Assembly: GCF_052065695.1 (NCBI RefSeq)
Contig: NZ_JBQHTM010000081.1
Location: 1 to 7,763 of the forward strand
Direction: 5' to 3'
DNA: 7,763 nucleotides
Source of the DNA: Intestinimonas sp052065695
GTDB taxonomy: Bacteria; Bacillota; Clostridia; Oscillospirales; Oscillospiraceae
Below, piece after piece: positions 1 to 7,684 of the stretch. Position numbers and translations under genes: made by a program. Under the pieces are notes generated by a model. The model was not told the origin of the DNA. It saw only the letters and a program-made list of their open reading frames with translations, and made no database searches. Position 1 is the stretch's first letter; each line of letters opens with the position of its first letter.

Positions 1-53
1 CGCACCTGCGCCAGTTCATCGCTCAGGCCCGACAGACTTATTTGTTTATTCAT
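1..53 (-). CDS. IS transposase N-terminus, probable IS5 family (partial)
   Basis: Only the first 17 codons are in the window. The ATG is the complement of 51..53 and the reading frame gives MNKQISLSGLSDELAQV, then runs off the left edge. This opening, with a short polar start and an SLSxLSDELAQV stretch, is like the N-terminus of IS5-family DDE transposases common in Firmicutes, in which a motif resembling 'RTKKKEFL' usually follows. No catalytic residues are visible because the gene is cut. No good Shine-Dalgarno sequence is seen upstream; a TAAAAT box (complement of 60..65) lies only 6 to 7 bases before the ATG. The gene points away from the dpt operon and is not part of it. Confidence 0.5.
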   Translation of the reverse strand, partial: MNKQISLSGLSDELAQV

Positions 54-87
54 GTCTTTATTTTACCACGCAGTGACATTTTCTGCA

Positions 88-101
88 CACAGTTTTCTGT
101 G
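88..101. repeat. Short hairpin in the IS terminal region
   Basis: CACAG-TTTT-CTGTG is a perfect 5-bp inverted repeat with a four-base loop, inside the non-coding end of the left IS. The surrounding bases (GCACACAG...CTGTGC) allow a slightly longer imperfect pairing. It could be a transposase recognition element or a weak structure that limits transcription entering the element. It has no U-tract, so it is not a convincing intrinsic terminator. Confidence 0.3.
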
Positions 102-111
102 CGGTGTTGCC

Positions 112-115
112 CTAA
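112..115. repeat. Candidate IS5-type target site duplication (CTAA)
   Basis: CTAA directly follows the presumed outer end of the left IS and fits the YTAR target consensus known for IS5-group elements. Only one copy can be seen, because the other flank lies beyond the left edge. A four-base match is weak evidence on its own. Confidence 0.25.
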
Positions 116-133
116 TTAAAAAACTGTTTCTTT

Positions 134-147
134 GGGGAGGCAGGGGG
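134..147 (+). promoter_or_regulatory. Ribosome binding region of dptF
   Basis: Two purine-rich Shine-Dalgarno candidates precede the ATG at 153: GGGGAGG at 134..140 (12 bases away) and AGGGGG at 142..147 (5 bases away). Both point to ATG 153 as the start. The in-frame TTG at 132 has no such element before it and would itself overlap this ribosome site, so it was not chosen. Confidence 0.6.
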
Positions 148-152
148 CAAAT

Positions 153-1880
153 ATGAGTTGTGAATTTATCTCTGAATTGAGAAGACTTAGCAAACTTTCA
201 GCCGAAGCGGTGCAAAATCTTGACCACTTTGATCCGCTAAAAAAATATATGCATATTACCCGTCATACTGAAATTGATTTTAAACAACTGCTGCTGAAAA
301 TTGCAGAAGTTAATCATAAACAGCTCGTTTTGGTGTGTGGCAGTGCAGGAGATGGAAAATCTCATCTTCTGTCCTATCTTAAATATAGCGATCAGGATCA
401 AATTCTGGATTCGTACACAATTATCAACGATGCAACAGAAAGCGATGCACCAAACCAGACGGCTATTGAAACTTTAGCTGAGAGAATCGCAGCATTTCGT
501 GATGATCGTTTGAACGATGGTGGTCGTGAAAAGGTAGTGCTTGCGATCAATCTCGGTATGCTGAATAATTTTATTGATTCTGAACAGGGTAAATATTTCG
601 GCAAACTGAAACAATATGTTTTAAACAACAATATTTTTAGTGTTGCCCAGCCGTTACCGTTCAATAAGGATGAGGTTTTCCACCATATTGACTTTTCAAA
701 TTATCAACTGTATACATTGACAGCTGATGGTGCGAGATCTGATTATTTGACCGAATTATTTGAAAAAGTTTTTGGCAATAACACGTGCAATCCTTTTTAC
801 AACACATATATAAATCAGGGATCAACTTGCCCTCATCACACGCAGTGCCCAGTTCGACACAACTTTGAGTTCCTGATGAAAGAAGACGTGAGAAAGCTTT
901 TGATTCAGCGCATCATTGAAGTGTGCATTAAAGATAAGCTTGTTATTACTTCAAGAGATATTTTGAACTTTATTTTTGATGCAGTGGTTTCCCCAGATTT
1001 TGATGAGAAAAAACTTTGGAATCTTCTTAGCAACCCTGCCAAGTTTTTAGAAACATACATTTCTTACACGACGCCAATGTTGATCTTTGAAAATAGAGGA
1101 ACGTCAAGTTTAATTGACTGCATGACAGAAAATGCAGCAACCAGTGATAATATCGAAAAACGTGATTGTGATGTACTTGATTTTTACGCCGCAGACGATA
1201 TTACCCCTATCGTTTTGTCGGAGCTGAACGGTTCAGAGTATTCAGATATTTTGCATAGTATTGGTCTTTCAGCTATTGATAACGGCAGAGATCCCCTCAA
1301 AAAATATGTTTATAAATTTCTGCGGAATTATAAAAAGTTGACAGACAGTCAAGAGCTAAAAGCTGATCGACTATATCTGTCTTTTGTCCAAGACTTATAC
1401 CATGCTTATGCTGGAAATATTAAGCATTTGAAAAATCTTTATAGCTCTGTTAAGCATAGTATCTATTCGTGGAATGGTACTTATGGAACCGATTTGATTT
1501 GCATAGATGATTCCAGCGATGATTACAGCATTTTAGAGCAGCTAAATATTAGGTATGATGTGGCCCAAGGAAGCGGCGACGATGAAGTATTGCAATTTGC
1601 ACCTGTGATTATAGTACGTTTTAGCAATGAAACTAAAACTGAGCAGGTTTCTTTTTCGATTGACTATAGCCTCTATAGAGTGATTATGGCAATGAAGGAT
1701 GGTTACTGTCCTACATCTCAAGATCGGAATGTACACGCTGACTTTTCCAGTGGAATTATGGCATTGTCTGAATTTGGCACAAAGAAATCGAGAGTTTATA
1801 TCGTCTCAAAGAGAAAAACAAGCAATATGAAATTCCTGCTTGAAGAAAGCGACTTTGGGTATAGTTTTAAGGAGGTGTAA
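153..1880 (+). CDS. dptF: DNA phosphorothioation-dependent restriction protein DptF (DndF)
   Basis: A 575-residue P-loop NTPase, recognised as DptF/DndF, the first subunit of the restriction arm of the phosphorothioation system. From family knowledge it acts with DptG and DptH in the cytoplasm against DNA without phosphorothioate marks. Visible motifs are a Walker A, GSAGDGKS (residues 63-70) after the strand QLVLVC; the family-like INDATESD (91-98); a hydrophobic strand VVLAINLGML (128-137) in the Walker B position, though without the usual acidic pair; and TSRDILNFIFDAVV (266-279), like the sensor region of AAA+-type ATPases. A Cys/His cluster (C212, C226, H228, H229, C232, H236) may bind metal. 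There is no signal peptide or membrane segment. Start is ATG 153, supported by purine-rich sites upstream. The frame is intact and it heads the operon. Confidence is high for the family, moderate for exact biochemistry. Confidence 0.88.
   Translation: MSCEFISELRRLSKLSAEAVQNLDHFDPLKKYMHITRHTEIDFKQLLLKIAEVNHKQLVLVCGSAGDGKSHLLSYLKYSDQDQILDSYTIINDATESDAPNQTAIETLAERIAAFRDDRLNDGGREKVVLAINLGMLNNFIDSEQGKYFGKLKQYVLNNNIFSVAQPLPFNKDEVFHHIDFSNYQLYTLTADGARSDYLTELFEKVFGNNTCNPFYNTYINQGSTCPHHTQCPVRHNFEFLMKEDVRKLLIQRIIEVCIKDKLVITSRDILNFIFDAVVSPDFDEKKLWNLLSNPAKFLETYISYTTPMLIFENRGTSSLIDCMTENAATSDNIEKRDCDVLDFYAADDITPIVLSELNGSEYSDILHSIGLSAIDNGRDPLKKYVYKFLRNYKKLTDSQELKADRLYLSFVQDLYHAYAGNIKHLKNLYSSVKHSIYSWNGTYGTDLICIDDSSDDYSILEQLNIRYDVAQGSGDDEVLQFAPVIIVRFSNETKTEQVSFSIDYSLYRVIMAMKDGYCPTSQDRNVHADFSSGIMALSEFGTKKSRVYIVSKRKTSNMKFLLEESDFGYSFKEV
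1869..1875 (+). promoter_or_regulatory. Strong Shine-Dalgarno sequence for dptG
   Basis: AAGGAGG lies inside the last codons of dptF, 9 bases before the GTG at 1885. It decides the start of dptG: the upstream TTG at 1840 in the same frame has no comparable site. Its position makes translation of dptG likely to be coupled to translation of dptF. Confidence 0.8.
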
Positions 1881-1884
1881 TTCT

Positions 1885-3279
1885 GTGTTTATATTAGATC
1901 CAGAAATGATGAAAAAGACATTTCTTATGGGTGAAAACGGCACAAATTTTACACACAAGTCTGCACAACACATTAAACTATTCCCATTTACAGCTAATAA
2001 CACGGCTACTATTATTACATCGTTTTCTGCTGTAATTGGCGAATGGCTTCGCCTTGCTTGTAATCAGAACAAAGTACCGGAATCTATGGAGGCAACTTTA
2101 AGCAAACTCGCAGATTCAATGGATGATATTGGAGCCTACGAAAAAGAACAATTATTACAGATAGCTCGGAGCATCTATTGGGATGATGACGAGAAGCATT
2201 CTCTTAGACCCAAAAGCATTACGGCTATGTGCTATATTCCCTGCGATGATCAGACTGCTCTGAAGACGGCGCAGTATCTTTATAGTGTATTGGCCGATAA
2301 TGAAAACCTAAGCAACGTTGTAAATCAAGCAGCAGAGCACGCTATCAAGGAAGTCAATGTTTTGGAAAAAGCTGTATTTGAAGCTCTTCAAGCAAAAATT
2401 GAGCCGCCAGCTCCAATTGACCCTTACTATATTGTACATCTTGCTCCTCAAAAGATTTTTATGAAAGATCTGAAATTTATCCTTAAAAATACAGCAAGGA
2501 CGAAAGAATACCTTGTGGATTTGCTGGAGTTTTATCATTTTTTCTATACAAGTCAAACTTGTTTGGCATTATCAAGATTTGAACATGGTGATAGGTACGA
2601 AATAGTTCCGCTTTATTTTAGTCTGGATTGGGAACGGACAAACAAAGCAAGAGAATGCTATAGATCGGGTTGGCAGCAGCTTCTGCCCGCAATCAAGCAG
2701 CAGTTTTATCATGCAGTTACTTTGGAGATTCTAAATCAGAATCCGACAGGTGAGCAGTTCGATTATATCGCATTAAGAGACTATGTTCAGAAAACAGGTA
2801 TGGAAGAAGAGGTGGCGGCTCAGATTCGCAGTGTCTGCGACTTGTATCGAAATGCTATTTCGGACTGCAGTGAGTTAAATGATCTTCAGAAAAATGAGCA
2901 ATTAGGAACTGTTTTTTCTGAAGTTAACTATTTATACGAAAGTGTTCGAACTCAATTTAGAAATACAGGACGTGGTAGAGTCAGTGATGGCTATGTAAAG
3001 CATTTTGAAACATTTTGCCACGATCGATTTCTGAAATCACGAGGTGCCAGTGGATTGATGCTGAATATCACGGAAGAATTTTTAATCTTCCTGACGAAAC
3101 TTGCTATTCATGATGAAGAAAAATTGAGTTTGAATGAAGTGTTTCGCCAGTTTGAGTTAAGAGGCGTTTTTCTGGATCAACCATCTAAAGACGAAGTTGT
3201 CCAGTTTTATACCAAGCTGAATTTGATAGAAAAGAAGAGCGATAGTGGGGATGCGCAATATGTACGAAGAATTCTTTAA
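1885..3279 (+). CDS. dptG: DNA phosphorothioation-dependent restriction protein DptG (DndG)
   Basis: A 464-residue soluble protein recognised as DptG/DndG by its place between dptF and dptH, its length, and family-like stretches such as the N-terminal FTHKSAQHIKLFPF. From family knowledge it is a subunit of the DptFGH restriction complex; no enzymatic motif is seen, so a structural or DNA-binding role is likely. The last 65 residues look like a winged helix: predicted helices (LSLNEVFRQFELRG, SKDEVVQFYTKLNLI) followed by a beta-hairpin-like KKSDSGDAQYVRRI. The start is a GTG four bases after the dptF stop, chosen for its strong upstream Shine-Dalgarno site. The 3' end overlaps dptH by 20 bases. 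The frame is complete with no sign of damage. The winged-helix reading is inference from sequence pattern only. Confidence 0.85.
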   Translation: MFILDPEMMKKTFLMGENGTNFTHKSAQHIKLFPFTANNTATIITSFSAVIGEWLRLACNQNKVPESMEATLSKLADSMDDIGAYEKEQLLQIARSIYWDDDEKHSLRPKSITAMCYIPCDDQTALKTAQYLYSVLADNENLSNVVNQAAEHAIKEVNVLEKAVFEALQAKIEPPAPIDPYYIVHLAPQKIFMKDLKFILKNTARTKEYLVDLLEFYHFFYTSQTCLALSRFEHGDRYEIVPLYFSLDWERTNKARECYRSGWQQLLPAIKQQFYHAVTLEILNQNPTGEQFDYIALRDYVQKTGMEEEVAAQIRSVCDLYRNAISDCSELNDLQKNEQLGTVFSEVNYLYESVRTQFRNTGRGRVSDGYVKHFETFCHDRFLKSRGASGLMLNITEEFLIFLTKLAIHDEEKLSLNEVFRQFELRGVFLDQPSKDEVVQFYTKLNLIEKKSDSGDAQYVRRIL

Positions 3280-6200
3280 TTACATAGCAACACGCATTAT
3301 CAGCTATTTTGAGCAGGAATGCGATAATTTACATGACGGTGACCGGTTTTGCTTCAAGCTTGATAATGGGGAGTTGGTAGAACAGGTAAATGATGCATTA
3401 TATGATATTACGCTTAAAAAGGATATTCAGGGCAAATTTTCTTATCAAGAAAAATATCATACATTTACTGTAAAACTTACAAATAAGGAGATTATTATTG
3501 CTGCGCAGGTCAATGGAATGACAGATGACTTCTTTGCTACGCTGCGAAATATTCCTTTGTCTATTAACAAAAATCCCATTTTGATGATTACCTGTGCACC
3601 AATAGACACAATTTCTAGTGCTACTCGTGATCTTTCAGCAAAAGGAATGCCTTTCTGTGCGGATGAGTTGCTCAAGACCATCGAACAAAACATAGAAGAG
3701 GCTCAACTGTCTGCAGCCGACCATGTATTGCTGATGCACGAATTAAAGCGAAAAAAGTCTGATCGTTTTGCGGATCGAAAGTCACTGTTTGAATATAAAG
3801 GCCTGTTAACATCTGTGTGCACTGGAAGAGTAAGCGAGGAGAGTTGGATTGATTTCCGTTTGCTTCCGGATGCAAATGGACTAGCTTTGAAATCTGATCC
3901 CAAAAAGCAGGAACAACAGATCGATGAAAATCACCGCGATTTTGAAATGATCGATAAGATTTTCAAATTTGGCAATTTACGTGATGGACTTGATAGTAGT
4001 TTTGACAGTAGCTTTATCAGTGAGTTGGAAAATAAAAAGCGTCAAGGAATCAACTGGTTTGAGAATCTTACCTACGCAGATGTAATGCGTTCAAAGGCTA
4101 AAAAGGAAAAAAAGCAGAATACACCTCTTATAATCGATAATGATTCCATTGTTGCTTATTGTGGTAGCCCGATAGAGTATGAATTTCAGCAAGATCAGAA
4201 ACTTTTTATTCGAGATGGTGGTACCACGAAAGCAAAGCAACGTGAGAAACATATCCTGATTTATAATCCTGAAAAGAAGGAAACGGTCACGATTGCTGTC
4301 CCTTTCAATATAGCTGTTCGTAAAGACTTAATTATGATAAAAGACTCCAATATAGCGACAAATTTAGGGGAGTCTAAAGAATTACGGTTACAAATTCAAG
4401 CAGATGGTTGCGTATTTACTAATGTGGATATACGTGATCCCAGCAGTGATACGGCAGTATTCCATCTCAAAATCTGTATTTTAGACCTAAATCCTTCTTA
4501 TTTGGAAAATCTTCAGACATGCTATAAAATCGAAGGTAGTGGTAAAAAACGCCGCATTATTGCAGAGGGTATTAAAGAGTGCCTAGTCATCAATCCAGGG
4601 GCATCAAATCAGATCAGTGCAGTTGTAGCAGAACAAGAGATTTATTCGTGTAATTTTGATACAACATTGACATTGGTATTAGATGAAAATAGTGTTTCTC
4701 CGGATAATGGCAAAGTTCTTTTTAATCTTTCCTGCGGATCTATACAGATCCCTTTGGGCATTTCTGATGATACGGTAAAGCCGTCCAAATTGACTGGTGT
4801 AAAAGCATTTAAGCAAAAAAATGAGCGGCAACGTGGGTTTGAATACAGGAGCGGAAAAATCATTATGGGTACCACCCCCTATTATGCAGTTGGTGGTTTT
4901 GAAGAAAATCTAAAATGTGAATCCTTTATTGTTGAAAAACAAGCGCTATACGTAGTCAAAAATCTTAATGGCGAATACAATTCACAGGAAATTGAAATTC
5001 CTGAGGATGTAAGAGATGCATATATAAATTTTCTTTCCATTTTTAAAAATCGCAGACAGTTACCTAGTCTGGCTTATTATGACGAAGATTTATGTAAAGC
5101 GGCTGAAGATTATGTTATAACCTATCAGAAATTTTTGAGTCGGGTCAAAGAAGGTGACATTCTAAGTCCAGAGCACAATAATACGCTCAAATTAGGAATG
5201 GTGTATGATCCATCCCGAAACTCTATTGCGTTTTCGCCTGTTCATCCTTTGAATGTTATGTATCAGCTTCAGATCCGTCAGGAACTGGGGCTTGGTAGTG
5301 TGCGTGATGATATTGTCAATCGTCTGACATCTGCGAATCTTCTTCCTTATATCAAGGATGATCAGCAGACAATTTATGAAATTGTTGAGCAGGATGAGTC
5401 GCCGGAGTGGAAATATTATACCGCTATTGATGGGGACCGATATAATGAAATTCGGGATTTTGTGCCTAAGTTAGTTGCGGAAAAAATTGAGGAGTATTAT
5501 GCCCATTTTAGATTTCTGTTCAAAGATATCGGCGATCACCGTATGATTTTGAGCCTACATAATTTGGGCGATTGCAGAGAAATCTTTTTAGGCATAATTC
5601 GATATTTCAAGCGACAAATTGCTGATAACTGTATACCTGATGAGATTCTGAATTTTGAAGTCAATATTTACAGCGACAGGGACGCTATATCACACTATAA
5701 TGACTTCTCTGTTTTGTCAAATTTGAAGCGTACAAAAGAATATCTCTGCGATATCGATGGAAAATATGAGTACAACTCCGACTTGTCAGCTATGCTCGTC
5801 AGCAAAATACAATACTATATTCATAAGGAAACAGATGATACGTATCGATATTCCCACATTGCATTTTATGAAATGTTATCCAGCGATAAATGTGGAGATA
5901 GCCAGATTTCCCGGCTGACAACGGGTACGTCGTTGAATGGAATTATCTCCGGTGTGCCGTCGGTCTTAGATGAGGGTTGGTACAAAACTGGGTTTGGAAC
6001 CAAATATGCTCCAAAGACTCCACTAAATGATTTTGCTGCACTACTGAATTCAATTTACCGTGTTGCCTATTCAAGTAGCACCTATACTCCGGATCATTGC
6101 ATCACAACTGAAGTACATAAAAAATCCAGCCTTCAGCTTAACAAGGTTTATTCTGCCGCCAATTGGGTGGTGTTTGTTGACCCTAAAGTAGATCTAAGCT

Positions 6201-7684
6201 TTTTCTATCAGGATGAGCAATCCAAAGATTTGCTGATCATCCATTATGGCGACCAGAATTCCTCTGCAAGTGGCTATAATGCTATTACAGTAACACGCAA
6301 AGCCGAGCAATATGAGCGCATCATTACCCAAGAGCTGGCAAAGAAAAATGTCAAAGCCGATTCAACCGCAGCAAAACGTATTATTGATTTCTTCAATGCG
6401 GTCAATGGCCGTTGGCTGCTTCGACTGATCTCTTCGAAGAAAGCGCTTGACAGTACGTTCAGCAGAGAGAAAATGAGCATCATTTCTGCTGTTAAATTTG
6501 CAATGGCGTACTATACCCACGATAATATTGTTTGGGTACCAGTGTCCCTCGAAGAGTTACTTAGAGTATCTGGAAATACAGGCCTTTCTCAAAATAATGG
6601 GTTGCTTTCAGCTAAAAATCTGTCTTTTGATCACGGTGCTACCTGTGACGATTTGCTGTTGATTGGTATTGAAAAATCGGAGCAGGGAATTTATGTGCAC
6701 CTTCATCCTATCGAAGTTAAAATCGGGCTGAATGATGCAGGGGTTATCGAGAAGGCCAAAGGTCAGATAATCAATACCCATAATGGTCTGCTTCATGCGT
6801 TGTGGCCGGATGGAGAAGAACGAAATACTATTGAACGGAAAGTTGTTAGAAACTTTGTTATGCAGCTTGCAATTCTGAGTTGTGAAAAGATGAAGCTGTA
6901 TGATATTTATCCGGAGGAAACATGGCAGCTTGTCCTTGATGAATGCCGGGAAGATTTGTTAAATGAAAACTATGAAATTTCCGAGGCAGTAAATGAATAC
7001 ATCGGTATTGGGACCATTATTTCCTTTAAGCAAAGTGAAAGCCTTATTTCCGGTGTAATCGATTCTGAAAATAATATTGCCATTCTTCAACTGCCTGAGC
7101 ATGAGGGCTACGAGTACTTGGTAAAAACTGTTGCTGAAGTTGCTTGTGATATAGAATTGTCTAAATTTCTTCCTCCGAAGCTTTCGAGGTTTTATACATC
7201 GGATCACGCTGAAGCAGTAAAAGAATATGAGCAGCAAAAAGAAGCTCATAAGGAAGCAATGAGAGAGATTCAAGATGAAAGCCAGGAAGACAAAACAGAA
7301 CCTCAAGAGAAAGAAACCGATAAAGGATCTGTTGAATGTTCAGAAAACTTGACCTTGGTTACTCCAGAGCCTCTCAAAGAGAAAGCGGACGATGATCGGG
7401 AAATTAGTGTTCTCTTTGGGCAAGATCAAAATACTGGTATGCCCTTATTTTGGCATCCTGGAAATACGGATGAAGTATTCCATACGAACACAGGTATCAT
7501 CGGAACAATGGGTACCGGAAAAACGCAATTTACTCAATCATTGGTTGCTCAGCTATATAGAGAAAGAGTAAATAACGTAGAAAGCTCTGACATTGGTATT
7601 TTAATCTTCGATTATAAGGGTGACTACAACGAGAGCAAAGAAAATTTTGTGAAGGGTCAATCCCAAATTTTGTGTAAACGCTAA
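3260..7684 (+). CDS. dptH: DptH (DndH), phosphorothioation-dependent restriction ATPase, C-terminally truncated by an IS
   Basis: Recognised as DptH/DndH, the large ATPase of the restriction complex. 1474 residues remain; intact members are, from memory, roughly 1600-1800. Start is ATG 3260, with GGGGA at 3247..3251 as ribosome site; GTG 3245 and ATG 3251 are alternatives. In order: a mixed N-terminal region; a beta-rich middle from about residue 285; an SPVHPL motif (659-664); a candidate PD-(D/E)xK nuclease core (D1131, E1152-V-K1154, Q1169); a charged Glu/Lys/Gln-rich linker, probably coiled coil then disordered (about 1317-1380); then a HerA/FtsK-type ATPase with Walker A GTMGTGKT (1415-1422) and the strand ILIFDYKGDYNE (to 1458). 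After about K1465 the sequence becomes foreign (GQSQILCKR) and stops. The later Walker B, sensor and arginine-finger regions are absent. It overlaps dptG by 20 bp and is probably non-functional as an ATPase. Confidence 0.85.
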   Translation: MYEEFFNYIATRIISYFEQECDNLHDGDRFCFKLDNGELVEQVNDALYDITLKKDIQGKFSYQEKYHTFTVKLTNKEIIIAAQVNGMTDDFFATLRNIPLSINKNPILMITCAPIDTISSATRDLSAKGMPFCADELLKTIEQNIEEAQLSAADHVLLMHELKRKKSDRFADRKSLFEYKGLLTSVCTGRVSEESWIDFRLLPDANGLALKSDPKKQEQQIDENHRDFEMIDKIFKFGNLRDGLDSSFDSSFISELENKKRQGINWFENLTYADVMRSKAKKEKKQNTPLIIDNDSIVAYCGSPIEYEFQQDQKLFIRDGGTTKAKQREKHILIYNPEKKETVTIAVPFNIAVRKDLIMIKDSNIATNLGESKELRLQIQADGCVFTNVDIRDPSSDTAVFHLKICILDLNPSYLENLQTCYKIEGSGKKRRIIAEGIKECLVINPGASNQISAVVAEQEIYSCNFDTTLTLVLDENSVSPDNGKVLFNLSCGSIQIPLGISDDTVKPSKLTGVKAFKQKNERQRGFEYRSGKIIMGTTPYYAVGGFEENLKCESFIVEKQALYVVKNLNGEYNSQEIEIPEDVRDAYINFLSIFKNRRQLPSLAYYDEDLCKAAEDYVITYQKFLSRVKEGDILSPEHNNTLKLGMVYDPSRNSIAFSPVHPLNVMYQLQIRQELGLGSVRDDIVNRLTSANLLPYIKDDQQTIYEIVEQDESPEWKYYTAIDGDRYNEIRDFVPKLVAEKIEEYYAHFRFLFKDIGDHRMILSLHNLGDCREIFLGIIRYFKRQIADNCIPDEILNFEVNIYSDRDAISHYNDFSVLSNLKRTKEYLCDIDGKYEYNSDLSAMLVSKIQYYIHKETDDTYRYSHIAFYEMLSSDKCGDSQISRLTTGTSLNGIISGVPSVLDEGWYKTGFGTKYAPKTPLNDFAALLNSIYRVAYSSSTYTPDHCITTEVHKKSSLQLNKVYSAANWVVFVDPKVDLSFFYQDEQSKDLLIIHYGDQNSSASGYNAITVTRKAEQYERIITQELAKKNVKADSTAAKRIIDFFNAVNGRWLLRLISSKKALDSTFSREKMSIISAVKFAMAYYTHDNIVWVPVSLEELLRVSGNTGLSQNNGLLSAKNLSFDHGATCDDLLLIGIEKSEQGIYVHLHPIEVKIGLNDAGVIEKAKGQIINTHNGLLHALWPDGEERNTIERKVVRNFVMQLAILSCEKMKLYDIYPEETWQLVLDECREDLLNENYEISEAVNEYIGIGTIISFKQSESLISGVIDSENNIAILQLPEHEGYEYLVKTVAEVACDIELSKFLPPKLSRFYTSDHAEAVKEYEQQKEAHKEAMREIQDESQEDKTEPQEKETDKGSVECSENLTLVTPEPLKEKADDDREISVLFGQDQNTGMPLFWHPGNTDEVFHTNTGIIGTMGTGKTQFTQSLVAQLYRERVNNVESSDIGILIFDYKGDYNESKENFVKGQSQILCKR
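6647..6769 (+). other. Candidate PD-(D/E)xK nuclease core within dptH
   Basis: The encoded stretch from D1130/D1131 (CDDLLLIGIE) through HPIEVKIG (E1152, K1154) to KAKGQI (Q1169) has the spacing and strand-strand-helix order of the PD-(D/E)xK superfamily: an acidic residue, about 20 residues, then E-x-K at the end of a hydrophobic strand, then a helix with a conserved Gln. Seen directly: the residues and spacing. Inferred: that it is a nuclease. It lies about 260 residues before the Walker A motif and is kept in the truncated protein. Confidence 0.45.
7502..7525 (+). other. Walker A motif of the DptH HerA/FtsK-type ATPase
   Basis: Encodes GTMGTGKT, preceded by the hydrophobic NTGII and followed by a helix (QFTQSLVAQLYRE). 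This is the phosphate-binding loop of the motor domain. The next strand (ILIFDYKGDY, near 7598..7627) matches the second core strand of HerA-like ATPases, whose acidic and glycine residues follow a hydrophobic run. Everything downstream of that in the ATPase fold is missing. Confidence 0.85.

Larger units (their letters stand above)
1..111 (-). mobile_element. 5' end of an insertion sequence, probable IS5 family (partial)
   Basis: The left edge reads leftward as the beginning of an IS: a short non-coding terminal segment (54..111) followed by a transposase start codon at 53 on the minus strand. The encoded N-terminus resembles IS5-family DDE transposases of gut Clostridia. The outer end is placed after the GGTGTTGCC at 103..111 because the next four bases, CTAA, fit the YTAR target duplication that IS5-type elements make. 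The other end of the element lies outside the window, so neither the inverted repeat nor the duplication can be confirmed. Family assignment is from memory of such N-termini; boundary is an inference. Confidence 0.5.

Noticed and set aside
93..121. Plus-strand promoter (TTTTCT...TTAAAA) for dptF
   Set aside because: The -35 match is poor and the region is AT-rich, so the pairing is not better than chance.
132..152. TTG at 132 as the start of dptF
   Set aside because: It would place the start over the purine-rich ribosome binding region and add GRQGAN, which does not look like protein sequence of the family; ATG 153 is better placed.
398..664. Minus-strand open frame of 88 codons inside dptF
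   Set aside because: It is fully antisense to a recognised gene, has no family resemblance and no ribosome site; the same applies to the other minus-strand frames within dptF, dptG and dptH.
1840..1884. TTG at 1840 as the start of dptG
   Set aside because: It would lie deep in dptF with no ribosome site, while GTG 1885 has AAGGAGG at ideal spacing.
6959..7306. Minus-strand frame of 115 codons with a hydrophobic N-terminal part
   Set aside because: The apparent membrane segment is the complement of the Glu/Lys-rich linker of dptH, since GAA/AAA-rich codons read as Phe/Leu on the other strand.
7649..7684. Group II intron 5' end at GTGAAGG
   Set aside because: The usual GTGYG start is not matched and no intron structure is seen in the following 110 bases; an IS256-like terminus fits better.
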